A stretch of DNA of 64,000 nucleotides from Bacteroidales bacterium (GTDB taxonomy: Bacteria; Bacteroidota; Bacteroidia; Bacteroidales; UBA932): the NCBI GenBank assembly GCA_017427385.1, contig JAFRSW010000014.1, positions 114,435-178,434 on the forward strand, read 5' to 3'. The notes beneath the pieces were generated by a model. The model was not told the origin of the DNA and ran no database searches. It saw only the letters and a program-made list of their open reading frames with translations. Position numbers and translations under genes: made by a program. Shown here piece after piece: positions 54,401 through 63,866 of the stretch (position 1 is the stretch's first letter; each line of letters starts with the position of its first letter).

Positions 54401-54583
54401 TATACCCTTCCTTACAAGTTGACCAAGAAAGCACGCATCGAGAACTTACGTGTCTATTTCCAGGGCAACAACCTTCTTTGCTGGAGCCGCTTCAAACTAT
54501 GGGATCCTGAGTTGGCGAATTCAGGCTTGAACTATCCAATCCAGCGCACATTCAATGTGGGCGTTCATTTAACCTTTAAGTAG
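51455..54583 (+). CDS. SusC-like TonB-dependent outer-membrane transporter (pair 2)
   Basis: A 1042-residue TonB-dependent importer. It has a signal peptide (about 1-21), then the regulatory-like domain (RKVQGVVFEDETGQPLPGAT). The plug contains ALYGARGANGVIYVTTKRG, and the barrel ends in NVGVHLTFK. It is shorter than pair 1 and only distantly similar, so the two systems probably import different glycans. It is followed by SusD and four further surface-protein genes in one direction with gaps under 35 bases, a typical polysaccharide-utilisation operon without enzymes. Confidence 0.95.
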   Translation: MTKRFLLTVFTLLLLPLALMAQSRKVQGVVFEDETGQPLPGATVSIEGTTRGAIADLDGSFEINNVKPTDKLKVEFAGKETLIVPVNDQKNFMFKLKDQANELEGTTIVAFGTQKKESVIGSISTIDVATLKVPSSNLTTALAGNVAGVIAYQRSGEPGQDNADFFVRGITTFGANTSPLILIDNIELTATDLARLQPDDIASFSIMKDATATALYGARGANGVIYVTTKRGQEGPANIFARVESSISEPTRNIELADPVTYMKAFNEAISTRDPLGELKYSYDKIEQTGKPGANRIIYPANDWYDMLFKKRATSYRANVSAKGGGKVARYYVAGAFTEDTGILKVDKRNSFNNNIDQKTYTLRSNVDINITSTTKLAVRLTGNFTDYTGPLNGGDAVYKQVVHSDPVLFPAYYPADDDHVGIQHIMFGNYDTGNYSNPYADLVRGYRDTQRSQMIAAVELNQDLDFITKGLKFMSLFNLTRLSFWQVNRFFSPYWYTLDRYDSYTGEYHIQRINDTGTDYLQYNEGDKTITNTMYSESRLNYAREFGRSDVTGLLVLTAREQQNANAGSLQLSLPSRNAGLSGRFTYGWDKKYFAEFNFGYNGSERFHESHRWGFFPSAGAAWVISNEKWFKPLTKYVHNLKLRASYGLVGNDNIGSSSNRFYYLSQTNMSTSSRASYFGDMRQTSYNGISISRYANEAITWEKSYKTNYAVELGLFKKLDVIAEYFTEHRTDIFMTRADVPETMGLEAGISANIGEAKAHGVDIQADYKQVINKDFWMSGRGNFTYSTSKYLVYEEPQYKEPWRMHAGYSLKQTWGYIAERLFIDDEEAANSPSQTSFGSQYGGGDIKYTDVNGDGVITEADMVPIGLPTSPEIIYGFGYSLGYRGFDFSIFFQGLANESFWIDASTNYNPSKNIAGTAPFVNNTQLLKAYADSHWSEDNRDIYALWPRYSAYSNYNNSAVSTWWMRDGAFLRLKQLEFGYTLPYKLTKKARIENLRVYFQGNNLLCWSRFKLWDPELANSGLNYPIQRTFNVGVHLTFK

Positions 54584-54591
54584 TGTCAGCC

Positions 54592-56541
54592 ATGCATAAA
54601 TTGATTGTAAAGATTTCTTTGATTCTTGCGGTTGCGGGCACATTTATCGGAGTTTCATCCTGCAACAACTTCCTTGATGTGGTGCCGGACGATGGCGTGG
54701 CACGCATCGATATGGCTTTCAACCTTCGTTCTACGGCAATACGTTATCTGGGAACCTGCTATTCCTTCATGCCTCAGGACGGGAATGTCGCCGGAGACCC
54801 TGCAATGCTTACCGGAGACGAGCTCTGGGACCTCGTAGGCCGAATCGTTTCCAACACTTCCGCCCGCGTGCCCAACACTCTCTTCCAGATAGCCCGCGGC
54901 TACCAGAGCGCATCCAACGTGCGCGCCAACGACTGGGCCAGGATGTACCAGGGCATACGTTGCTGCGACATACTTGTCCAGAACATCGACAATGTGCCGG
55001 ATATGACTTATGAAGAGAAAGAGCAGTGGAAGGCGGAAGTGACATTCCTTAAGGCTTACTATCATTTCCATCTTGTCCGTAAGTGGGGCCCTGTGCCTAT
55101 CATACGCGAAAGTCTTCCAATCGACTCCGACATGGAGACGGTTCGAGTGTATCGTGATAATATCGACACCTGCTTCAACTTTATCATCCGTCTGCTGGAC
55201 CAGGCAATGGACCGCCTGCCCCTGACTCCGGAGTCCACCGACATGTATGGGCGCATCACCAAGCCCATTTGCGCTGCACTCAAGGCTAAGGTGGCTGTTT
55301 ATGCTGCCAGTCCTCTGTTCAACGGAAACGAGGAGGAAGCTGCTCTGGTAGACAATGAAGATCGACGCCTTTTCCCTGAAAAGACCGAAGCACAGAAGGA
55401 AGAACGTTGGGATTATGCAGTAAAGGCTTGCGCAGATGCGATTGCAGTGTGCGAGCAGGCGAATATCACTCTATATGAGGGAAAAGAGCTTTCTTACAGG
55501 ATGACCGATTCGCTCAAGCGGACCCTCATCCTGCGTAATGCCTTCAACCAGCGCTGGAGCAGCGAACTGATTTGGGGTAATACCCAGTCGAGTTCTTCGG
55601 CAATGGCTGCATTCCAGATGTGGACCATGCCCAATATGACAGATTTCTTGCATTCAACCGGTGGTTATCGTTTTATTGGTGTGCCCATGAAAATCGTGGA
55701 CCAGTTCTATACAAAGAATGGTCTTCCTATTACGAATGACAATCAATGGTCTGGAGTCAATACTCAGGAGCTCAAGACTGTCACGTCGGAGTATAATTAT
55801 TATCTCGAGGAAGGGTACACTACCGTTGCCCAGAATTTTGACCGTGAGCCCCGTTTCTACGCATTCCTGGGGTTTGACGGAGGCAAGTGGTTGGGAGAGT
55901 TGTCCAACTACAATGATCTTGCACCGGAAGAGGTTCTTTCCATTGCTTGTCGTAATGGTGGACATGAAGGCAAGTCCGGCGGTGAGGTAGGACCTGTAAC
56001 AGGTTATTTTGCAAAAAAACTGTATCCTCTGGCGTGCAACTTTACGGGACAGAATGCCTTTACCTCTTATTGGTATCCATGGCCAATCCTACGTTTGACC
56101 GATCTTTATCTTCTGTATGCCGAAGCCATCAACGAAGCTGAAGGCCCCAATGGAGAACACAGCGCAGATATGTTCAAGTACCTGAACAAAGTGCGTGAAC
56201 GTGCGGGCATTCCCGATGTTAAGACATCCTGGGATACTCACAGCAATAGCCCGGGCTACTACAAAACTCAATTCGGCATGCGTACCATTATCCGTCGTGA
56301 GCGTTCCATCGAACTCGCTTTCGAAAGCGAACGCTACTGGGATATACGCCGCTGGAAAGAAGCCCCCAATGAATACCAGAAGGGTATTTATGGCTATACC
56401 ATGATTGGGTCCACTCCAGAAGACTACTATGTGAAGAAACTGATTGCAACTCAGACCTTTGGCCTGAAGGATTACTTCTGGCCCATCTACACTTATTATC
56501 TGGATCGCAATCCGAATCTTGTTCAGAATTTGGGATGGTAA
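54592..56541 (+). CDS. SusD-like surface glycan-binding lipoprotein (pair 2)
   Basis: From the ATG at 54592 the protein has 649 residues; a GTG at 54583 overlapping the SusC stop is possible but not needed. It is a lipoprotein (GVSSC followed by NNFLDVVP), with the SusD start motif CxxFLDVxP. Further features are AEVTFLKAYYHFHLVRKWGP and the C-terminal YLNKVRERAGIP, RRERSIELAFESERYWDIRRW and NPNLVQN, all typical of the RagB/SusD family. Confidence 0.93.
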   Translation: MHKLIVKISLILAVAGTFIGVSSCNNFLDVVPDDGVARIDMAFNLRSTAIRYLGTCYSFMPQDGNVAGDPAMLTGDELWDLVGRIVSNTSARVPNTLFQIARGYQSASNVRANDWARMYQGIRCCDILVQNIDNVPDMTYEEKEQWKAEVTFLKAYYHFHLVRKWGPVPIIRESLPIDSDMETVRVYRDNIDTCFNFIIRLLDQAMDRLPLTPESTDMYGRITKPICAALKAKVAVYAASPLFNGNEEEAALVDNEDRRLFPEKTEAQKEERWDYAVKACADAIAVCEQANITLYEGKELSYRMTDSLKRTLILRNAFNQRWSSELIWGNTQSSSSAMAAFQMWTMPNMTDFLHSTGGYRFIGVPMKIVDQFYTKNGLPITNDNQWSGVNTQELKTVTSEYNYYLEEGYTTVAQNFDREPRFYAFLGFDGGKWLGELSNYNDLAPEEVLSIACRNGGHEGKSGGEVGPVTGYFAKKLYPLACNFTGQNAFTSYWYPWPILRLTDLYLLYAEAINEAEGPNGEHSADMFKYLNKVRERAGIPDVKTSWDTHSNSPGYYKTQFGMRTIIRRERSIELAFESERYWDIRRWKEAPNEYQKGIYGYTMIGSTPEDYYVKKLIATQTFGLKDYFWPIYTYYLDRNPNLVQNLGW

Positions 56542-56554
56542 TTTATTAAGAAGT

Positions 56555-57913
56555 ATGATGAAACTTAAGAATATCATATTATGGGCCGGTGCCGCTATTC
56601 TCGCGGTTGCCTGCTCCGATGAACTTGGATCCCGCGTTGACCAATACGCCAACGTGGGCATTCCTGTTCCCATCACTGTAAAGAGCGTCCGTAACATTGC
56701 CGGCGGTGCTGTCATCAAGGTCACGATTCCGGATGATCCCAATCTTAAGGGTGTGGTTGCTGAGTACGAGCGTCGCGGGGAAATAGTGAACGCCAAAATA
56801 TCCCGTTATGTGGACAGTCTTACTGTGGAGGGATACGCAGATACCAAGAAGCATAAAGTTACCCTTTATTCATTCAATGTAAACGAAGAGCGCTCATCCG
56901 GTGTAGATGTAGAGATAGAACCGCTTACTCCTGCGATTATGGGTGTTAATCCGGTCATTTACGAGTCTTTCGGCGGAGTGAAGGTGCACATACAGAATAA
57001 CACATCCAAGTCTGATCTTGCAATTTGTATTCTGCGCGATGAAGACTTAAGCGATCTGGGCAAACCTCTCAGTCAAATGAAATGGGTGGAGGTTACCACT
57101 CTTTTCACGGCAAGTGAAGATATATATCTGTCCAGACGTGGCATCGAGCCCAAGGAGGCTATTTTCGGAATGTATCTCAGGGATCACTGGGGCAACATTT
57201 CAGATACGACTGTTGTAGTGCTTACCCCTATCCTTGAGGTTAGGCTTGCTGATTACAAGGTAGATGGTAAGAATTACTACAAATTTAGCAATGCCAATAT
57301 TCCGGACGACAACTGTGAATCCACAAGTCCTAGTCAATACCCGGTGTCTGCGTTATGGGATGGATCCGGCTTAAGTGAGATCCCCCATTTCTTTGTAAGC
57401 CCTGAAGGGGGACCTTCGCCAACCTGGCTCACGATAGATCTTGGCAATATGGCACGTTTGAGCCGTATTACTACTTTGCCTCGAATCGGCTATGTTATTT
57501 ATGGCGGTGGTGCCGTCAGGGATTATGAATTCTGGGGAAGTCCCGGAGAGCTTCAGCCTGATGGTTCATATATCAAGCCTACTGGAAAGACGGTGACTCC
57601 TACTGAATCCAATCCTTACGGCTTTGATCCAGATGTATGGTTCTGCCTTGGAAAGTTCACTCAGGCGAAACCTTCGGGTTACCTTCCCAACGGTCTCCCC
57701 GGAGATATTACTCCTGAAGATTCACAGGTTTACAATGCTGGTAACGATTTTGAACTTGATCCTGTACAGTATCCTCACTGTAACGATCCTATACGTTACC
57801 TGCGTGTGATCTTCGTAAATACTTTTTCTACATTCGAATATGGCCATGAAACCAAGAACCGTCAAGTTCAAACCGGTGAAGTGACTCCTTTCGGACAGCC
57901 TATAACAGAGTAA
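56555..57913 (+). CDS. DUF4959/DUF5000 surface lipoprotein
   Basis: About 452 residues from ATG 56555 (a second ATG follows at 56558); the longer frame overlapping SusD is unlikely. Lipoprotein with LAVACSDE. The N-terminal part has a DUF4959-type beta-domain, then DUF5126-like repeats, and the C-terminal 190 residues fit a DUF5000/discoidin-like carbohydrate-binding domain (ALWDGSGLSEIPHFFV; TWLTIDLGNMARLSRITTLPR). Genes of this type regularly follow SusC/SusD and are thought to be accessory glycan-binding proteins. Gap to SusD 13 bases. Confidence 0.78.
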   Translation: MMKLKNIILWAGAAILAVACSDELGSRVDQYANVGIPVPITVKSVRNIAGGAVIKVTIPDDPNLKGVVAEYERRGEIVNAKISRYVDSLTVEGYADTKKHKVTLYSFNVNEERSSGVDVEIEPLTPAIMGVNPVIYESFGGVKVHIQNNTSKSDLAICILRDEDLSDLGKPLSQMKWVEVTTLFTASEDIYLSRRGIEPKEAIFGMYLRDHWGNISDTTVVVLTPILEVRLADYKVDGKNYYKFSNANIPDDNCESTSPSQYPVSALWDGSGLSEIPHFFVSPEGGPSPTWLTIDLGNMARLSRITTLPRIGYVIYGGGAVRDYEFWGSPGELQPDGSYIKPTGKTVTPTESNPYGFDPDVWFCLGKFTQAKPSGYLPNGLPGDITPEDSQVYNAGNDFELDPVQYPHCNDPIRYLRVIFVNTFSTFEYGHETKNRQVQTGEVTPFGQPITE

Positions 57914-57915
57914 CC

Positions 57916-59088
57916 ATGAAAAAGAATCTTTTGATAGTTATTTCATTTTTGGTCCTTGTTCTTTCATCATGTGCCAAACAGGATGAAGTGTATAAGGAGT
58001 TCTTGAAGGATGGTGGCCTCATTTATCCTGCAAAGGCTTTGAATTTAACGGCAGATCGTGGATATCAACGCATCGTGCTGAAATGGGATCTCCCTATGGA
58101 TCCGTCAATCCGTACAGCAAAGCTTTATTGGGACAGTCGGACGAAGAGTATGGATTTCGATTATTCCAATTATCCCTCTGGGACCATTACGGCTGCCATC
58201 ACTGAACTGGAAGACAGGTCATACACTTTTGAGGTAATCAATTATGATGCAGCTCAAAATGCTTCGCTTGCTTCAGAAATCACTTCTTCTCCTTTTGGAG
58301 AGAGTTGGTTGGTTTCCCATGCCGAACGTTCTATCAAATTCGCGGAGATGGATGGAAATGATGCTGTGATTACCTTGGGCAAGCCCACCGATGAGATAAC
58401 GGAAACGATGTTCCGCTATGAAACCGTTGATGGGAAAACGGTTGAGAAGGTTTTCCTTGCAACGGAAGACATTGTTCGACTCCCAAATGCCAAGAAATGG
58501 AAGTATCTGGACTACCAGTCTTCGTTCTGCCCTGCCGAAGGAATAGATACGGTATGGATTTCTAACTGGTCAAAGTCTCCATATCCGATTGCCACCAAGG
58601 TAGATAACAGTGCAACTGTAACAGTGACGACCAATCAGATACGCGACAACTTCAAGCCGGAACTGATACTTGATGGTATAAAGGATAATTTGAATAGCAG
58701 TTGGTACAGTTCCAATAATGCCAGCTATCGTTCTATCTTCCCTAAAATCCTTGTGATCGATACTAAGCTGATTGGCGATAATGCATTGACATTTAACCAT
58801 TTTGTCTTTTATGAGAATTCGAATCCGGATGGGCGTTATATTCGCACATTTAATATATATGTAGGAGACAGCAAGTTTAATCCAGATGACACTACTTTGA
58901 TGACTTTTGGAGAACCTGTTTATACCGGTTTCCTGACCCAATTAAGTGATGTTCAGGACGTATTCCTGACAACAGCTAAAAGAGGCCGGTATATTGCCAT
59001 AGTTTTCCGCAATTCTTACAACACCTCAGGTTTTATTAATTTATGGGAATTTGAGGCTTACGGATATGTTGCCAGTAATGCAAACTAA
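57916..59088 (+). CDS. DUF4998 surface lipoprotein
   Basis: A 390-residue lipoprotein (LVLSSCAKQDEVYKEFLKDG). The N-terminal half matches the DUF4998 arrangement (YPAKALNLTADRGYQRIVLKWDLPMDPSI, quoted here in part), a fibronectin-like glycan-associated module. The C-terminal third is a discoidin-like domain without its usual central part (INLWEFEAYGY at the end). It lies 2 bases after the DUF4959/DUF5000 gene and is presumably part of the same surface complex. Confidence 0.72.
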   Translation: MKKNLLIVISFLVLVLSSCAKQDEVYKEFLKDGGLIYPAKALNLTADRGYQRIVLKWDLPMDPSIRTAKLYWDSRTKSMDFDYSNYPSGTITAAITELEDRSYTFEVINYDAAQNASLASEITSSPFGESWLVSHAERSIKFAEMDGNDAVITLGKPTDEITETMFRYETVDGKTVEKVFLATEDIVRLPNAKKWKYLDYQSSFCPAEGIDTVWISNWSKSPYPIATKVDNSATVTVTTNQIRDNFKPELILDGIKDNLNSSWYSSNNASYRSIFPKILVIDTKLIGDNALTFNHFVFYENSNPDGRYIRTFNIYVGDSKFNPDDTTLMTFGEPVYTGFLTQLSDVQDVFLTTAKRGRYIAIVFRNSYNTSGFINLWEFEAYGYVASNAN

Positions 59089-59116
59089 TTTTCAACCATT
59101 TTAAATATTTACATTT

Positions 59117-61075
59117 ATGAAGAAATTCTTATTCTTGATTTCGGCTCTTACGCTGATGTTCGCTGCTTCCTGTCAAAAACCGGAAGAAGAAGGCGGACAA
59201 GGTGGCAATGAGCAGAATTCCACCCCGGAATTGATTGTCGATAGGACAGTCTATTCTGTAGCAAATGGCGACGGTGTGCTGAACATCCCCGTGGATGCCA
59301 CCAGCAAAACCGTCAAGGTATCCATCGTAGGTGATGCCAAGGACTGGATTTCCTACAAAGAGACCAAGGCAGAGACCAAAGCTGAGTTGGAAACTCACAT
59401 CGTGGTGCTTTCTTACTCTGCCAACCCTATCGCTACGGCCCGTGAAGGATCGGTTACCATTTCGATGGACAACCTGTCTGAGACTGTGACCATCAAGCAG
59501 GCTGCTGCAAAGGCGAAGATTACAGTGTCAGAGACCTCGAGAAGGATGAATCCTCGCGGAGACTCCTTCTTCGTGACAGTTACTGCCAACGATGATTACA
59601 CTGTCAGTCCCAGCGCAGACTGGCTGACATGCAACAAGGAAACCGGTGAGATTAAGGCAACATTGAACGGAAGCGGAGCTTTCCGTACCGGCAAGGTTGT
59701 TTTCGCCTCTAAAGCTGAGACAGATGTTACTGCTGAAGTCACAGTCACCCAGAAGGCCGCTAATGTGGATCCTGAACTCATCAACATCCTTGCTATTGGT
59801 GATGCTACCACCGAAGAGTATGTAGATTACTTCCTCGGCGTGCTGGGTAGCATGGGTTACACGAAGATCCATGTCGCCAATATTCCTTTCAACGGAAAGA
59901 CACTTGCTGAGACTGCTACTGCCCTTGCCGGTAAGGAAAAGGTCGAAATCCATGCCTGCCTCGACGGCGCAACCTTCTTTGCTGCCGACACCCTCGTTTC
60001 CGAGGTTCTCACCCCGGATGATTGGGATGCCATCGTCATCCAGCCTTCCTTCGACAAGGCAGGAGATTACGACGCAGCTTCCCTCGCCAGCATTGTGAAT
60101 ACCATTCGCGCCTATTGCGAATTCACTCCTCTTTACTGGAACATGACCTGGGCATACAAGGCTACTTCAACCGCAGCCGGCTTCAAGGCTTACAAGAACG
60201 ACCAGCTTGCAATGTATACCGCTATCGCAGATGTGGCCAACACTGTTGCCGCCAACAAGGAGTTCGCAGGTGTGATTCCTCTCGGAACCCTTATCCAGAA
60301 CCTCCGCACCAGTTACATCGAGGACAATGTGACCGGCGATGACGATAAACTAAGCCCGAATATCGGAAAGCTTGTTGCCGCATATCTTTGGGGACAGGTT
60401 CTCACCGGAAAGAATCCTCTCGGAGTCACGACGCCTTTCGCACCTGCTCTCAGGTATGACCCCGATTGCGTGCCTGCTATGCAGGAGGCTTTTGCAAACG
60501 CTCTTGCTAAGCCTTTCGAGGTGACCAAGGCTACCCAGTATCCTCCGTATGTGCTGAGTGTTCCCGAAGCTGAGGCCAAAGCTCTTATCGAGGCTGCAGG
60601 AAAGAAATTCGAAGACTATGTTGCCGCTCCATTCATCGTGATGCATTACGGTTTCTATAACTCCCAGAACGGTAATTATCTCACCTGCTCTGTGTTCAAG
60701 GGTTCGAACGACGGCAACATGAACAAGTTCGCTGCTACCCATATCATACCCAAGAACGAGATTCCTAACGGTACACTTTTAGTTGTGCTCGATGGATGGC
60801 AGTATCGTCCGGAGGGATGGGTAACCCTGTCGACCAAGAACGATGGTAAGGATGGCCGTCCTTCACGTCCCGGTAACGTCTCCACGTCTGTCGTTGAAGT
60901 GAACGATACATGGTGGGGAACCTTTACATATAGGGCCTTCAACATCTCCAAGGTCAGTGGAACTCCTACCGCCGACGAGATGAAGGCTGTTGGTACCAAG
61001 TTCGGTATCTATCTGCCTAAGACAGCCACGAACAATGGCCTGCAGGATTACGAAAATGGTACATGGAACTGGTAA
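59117..61075 (+). CDS. BACON-repeat lipoprotein with a degenerate DUF4886/SGNH domain
   Basis: A 652-residue lipoprotein (MFAASCQKPEEEGG). Two BACON beta-domains lie at about 40-125 and 135-215 (VTISMDNLSETVTIKQAA; VVFASKAETDVTAEVTVTQKA). Residues about 220-450 follow the DUF4886 SGNH-hydrolase pattern (INILAIGD, DWDAIVIQPSFDKAGDYD, LVAAYLWGQVLTGKNP). The position of the catalytic Ser (GNSFS in active members) reads GDATT, and the usual DGxHLS is replaced by DDKLSPN. It is therefore probably a binding protein derived from an esterase. The C-terminal part is unassigned. Confidence 0.7.
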   Translation: MKKFLFLISALTLMFAASCQKPEEEGGQGGNEQNSTPELIVDRTVYSVANGDGVLNIPVDATSKTVKVSIVGDAKDWISYKETKAETKAELETHIVVLSYSANPIATAREGSVTISMDNLSETVTIKQAAAKAKITVSETSRRMNPRGDSFFVTVTANDDYTVSPSADWLTCNKETGEIKATLNGSGAFRTGKVVFASKAETDVTAEVTVTQKAANVDPELINILAIGDATTEEYVDYFLGVLGSMGYTKIHVANIPFNGKTLAETATALAGKEKVEIHACLDGATFFAADTLVSEVLTPDDWDAIVIQPSFDKAGDYDAASLASIVNTIRAYCEFTPLYWNMTWAYKATSTAAGFKAYKNDQLAMYTAIADVANTVAANKEFAGVIPLGTLIQNLRTSYIEDNVTGDDDKLSPNIGKLVAAYLWGQVLTGKNPLGVTTPFAPALRYDPDCVPAMQEAFANALAKPFEVTKATQYPPYVLSVPEAEAKALIEAAGKKFEDYVAAPFIVMHYGFYNSQNGNYLTCSVFKGSNDGNMNKFAATHIIPKNEIPNGTLLVVLDGWQYRPEGWVTLSTKNDGKDGRPSRPGNVSTSVVEVNDTWWGTFTYRAFNISKVSGTPTADEMKAVGTKFGIYLPKTATNNGLQDYENGTWNW

Positions 61076-61107
61076 TAATAATGTCTAACAGCTAAATGAA
61101 AGATAAT

Positions 61108-63822
61108 ATGAAAAAGATATATTTATTCCTTCTAGCGGCTGCAGGCATTCTTGCAGTTGCATCTTGCGCCCGCGAAGAATTTATCGACAATTCCGGCGAT
61201 GTTAATGCTACCGAGGAGGTGACAACTCTTACCTTCTCGTTCGGTGCTGTCAAAACCGCTCTTGTGGAAGGAAAGACCACATGGGCAGCTGGTGATAAAA
61301 TCCGTGTTTATACTTCCGACGCCGGTTTCTACAGGGATGTTGAAGTTCCTGAGGATGCAATAGGAAAGGCTTCCTTCTCGGCAGAGGTTAATATTAAGGA
61401 TACTCTCTACTATGCTGTTTATCCTATTGAGGCATGTAAGAGTATTTCCGGTGGCAAAGTCAATGTCGTTCTGCCTACCAACCCCGATGGACGTTTCGCC
61501 AGTGCGAATATCTGCGTTGCGGCGACCAAAGGCTCTGAATTCCAGTTCAAAAACGTGACCGCAGTTCTCAAAATCAACGTGAATTCCGGTAATGTGGTGG
61601 AAATGCTCCAGGTTAGCGCGAGCAAGGAAAATGAAACCGGTATCGTTGGAAATCTGGCTGTCAGTTTTGAGGGCGATACTCTGAATTTCGCAGTGACCTC
61701 TCCTTCCAAATCTGCTACTATTGCAGTTGGAGGCGTAGATGGAGACTATTTTATTCCGGTCCTTCCCGGTAAATATAAGACAGGCTTCTCTGTTACTGCT
61801 CTGCGTGCTAATGGCGGTTATCAGACTCTTAAAACTACAAGTGACAATGTAGTTAAAGTTAACACATTATTGAACCTCGGTACAATCGGTAACAATCTTT
61901 CAGATGGTCTGTCAGGAAAAGGTACCGAAGCAGAGCCTTTCGTTATTTCCAACCTTGGAGAATGGACTGCTTTCCAGGCATCTGTAAACCTTGGTAAGTC
62001 TTATGCAGGTGAATATGTTTCCTTGGAAACTGATGTTACCGAGGCTGTTGCTAAGCCTGTTGGTTATTATCTAAGTAGTGATGTCCAGTACCCGTTCAGC
62101 GGCATTTTCAAGGGTAATAATCATACTGTATTGTTGGACATTGACGGAAAGAACCTCGACAGCGAAGATGAGGTTGGACTGTTCGGCTATGTTGGTGCAG
62201 GTGCTTCCATTACCGACCTCACAGTAGAAGGCACAGTTACTTCTACCGGAATTGATGTGGGTGGTGTAGTCGGTTGGGCATGTGGCGCAAACGGCAAAAC
62301 AATCACCTTGAAGAATCTGACCAATAAGGCAAAGATCTCTACCAGTAGTTCTTGTGCAGGTGGTGTTGTCGCTTATGCTTACTTTACCGATATCTTGAAT
62401 TGTAATAATCAGGAGACGGTAACTTCAACTGCTACAGCAGGTACAGGTATGTTCTTCCCTGCAGGCAACAACTATTCCGCATCCGATTACAACTGTGGTG
62501 TTGGTGGTGTCGCAGGCTGGGCTCAGAACTGCACAATCAAAGATGCTACAAACTCTGCTGCTATTACTGGCTACACCAAGGTTGGTGGTATCGCCGGTAC
62601 TACTTATTGGACAGGCGTCGATAATGCTCACAACACTGCCGATATTACTGCAAACGGTTACTACGAAGGCAATAATATCAGTGGTCAGATGCAAATGGGC
62701 CTTGGTTCCGCCACTGGAGGAGTAATTGGCTGGGTCCATACGTCAGGCGCAATCAAGAATTGCAGCAATAGTGGTAAAGTTGTTGGCAAACTTGGTATTG
62801 GTGGTGTGATAGGTCTTGCAAACAGCAACCAGTCTGCAACACCTAGTTTCACTAACCTTACCAATTCGGGAACCGTTACATCAAATACTGAAGGAACAGG
62901 CAAGACATTCCCTCGTGGTATTGGCGGTCATAATCCGGGAACCGGTGGTATAATCGGAAGTCTTGTAAGATTTGGACCTAAAGTTCAGGTTTATGTTACA
63001 AACTGCAAGAACCTGAAATCCGGAACCGTTTATTCTCCTTCTGTCAATACAGGTGGTATAGTTGGCTTGGTGCATGATCATGGTAATACTTCAAAACCTA
63101 TGTATAGCTATGTGAAGGAATGCGTTAATGAAGCCGATGTTACTGGTGGCCCATATTGGGTTGGTGGTATCGTAGGATACTCCTTCGCCCGTTACGGTGG
63201 ACGTCTTGAAATCAGGAACTGCGCCAATCATGGTAAAGTTACCGGTACCAGAGCAAGCGGAAACGGAACCGTAGCCGGAGGTATCCTTGGTGGCTTCGGT
63301 AGCAATGGCGCTGCTGGAACATACCAGCCTATCGATATGATCCATCTTTATAATAACTATAATGATGGAGAGGTCGTCTATTCCAGCCTGAGCCTTACTG
63401 TACCTTATGTCGGTGGAATCATTGGTAACAGCTGGGGAACGGCATACATCCAAAACAACTACAATATTGGATATGTTGGTCCTTCCGATAAATCCGAACC
63501 AGTTGCAGCCGCTCTCAAGTATCTTGGAGGTCTCGCCGGATATCAGAAGTATAGCTCTGTACATTATAGCTATTCAGCAAATAATGTTCTTGGCGGTCAG
63601 ATCGTAGGAACTGCAGGAACTGCTAACAGGACCGACACTGTTTGCTCGTTTGATCCCGCTGATGGTACCCTTGCCATCAACGTTACCGCCAATAATGTTA
63701 TTTGTGACAAGTTGATTGACGCTCTTAACGGATGGCAGGATTACTATAAAGGCGACGGTACTGTTCATTTCAACTGGACCGGCCCTGCCAATCATCCTGT
63801 ATTCGACACTACTATGAACTAA
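61108..63822 (+). CDS. Large GLUG-repeat surface protein with fimbrillin-like N-terminus
   Basis: 904 residues from ATG 61108 (MKKIYLFLLAAAGILAVASC, lipobox Cys20), or 908 from 61096. Residues about 40-255 resemble fimbrillin-like/BACON-type beta-domains (WAAGDKIRVYTSD; YYAVYPIEACKSI). From about 275 a right-handed helix of GLUG-type repeats runs to the end (VGGVVGWACG, VGGIAGTTYW, TGGVIGWVH, IGGVIGLAN, TGGIIGSL and others). Such proteins act as adhesins or glycan binders. It is the last gene of the pair-2 operon, ending close to the insertion sequence. Confidence 0.75.
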   Translation: MKKIYLFLLAAAGILAVASCAREEFIDNSGDVNATEEVTTLTFSFGAVKTALVEGKTTWAAGDKIRVYTSDAGFYRDVEVPEDAIGKASFSAEVNIKDTLYYAVYPIEACKSISGGKVNVVLPTNPDGRFASANICVAATKGSEFQFKNVTAVLKINVNSGNVVEMLQVSASKENETGIVGNLAVSFEGDTLNFAVTSPSKSATIAVGGVDGDYFIPVLPGKYKTGFSVTALRANGGYQTLKTTSDNVVKVNTLLNLGTIGNNLSDGLSGKGTEAEPFVISNLGEWTAFQASVNLGKSYAGEYVSLETDVTEAVAKPVGYYLSSDVQYPFSGIFKGNNHTVLLDIDGKNLDSEDEVGLFGYVGAGASITDLTVEGTVTSTGIDVGGVVGWACGANGKTITLKNLTNKAKISTSSSCAGGVVAYAYFTDILNCNNQETVTSTATAGTGMFFPAGNNYSASDYNCGVGGVAGWAQNCTIKDATNSAAITGYTKVGGIAGTTYWTGVDNAHNTADITANGYYEGNNISGQMQMGLGSATGGVIGWVHTSGAIKNCSNSGKVVGKLGIGGVIGLANSNQSATPSFTNLTNSGTVTSNTEGTGKTFPRGIGGHNPGTGGIIGSLVRFGPKVQVYVTNCKNLKSGTVYSPSVNTGGIVGLVHDHGNTSKPMYSYVKECVNEADVTGGPYWVGGIVGYSFARYGGRLEIRNCANHGKVTGTRASGNGTVAGGILGGFGSNGAAGTYQPIDMIHLYNNYNDGEVVYSSLSLTVPYVGGIIGNSWGTAYIQNNYNIGYVGPSDKSEPVAAALKYLGGLAGYQKYSSVHYSYSANNVLGGQIVGTAGTANRTDTVCSFDPADGTLAINVTANNVICDKLIDALNGWQDYYKGDGTVHFNWTGPANHPVFDTTMN

Positions 63823-63866
63823 TCCTCATAGTCTTCTCAAATCGAAGCCGACCCCTCGGTGACATG

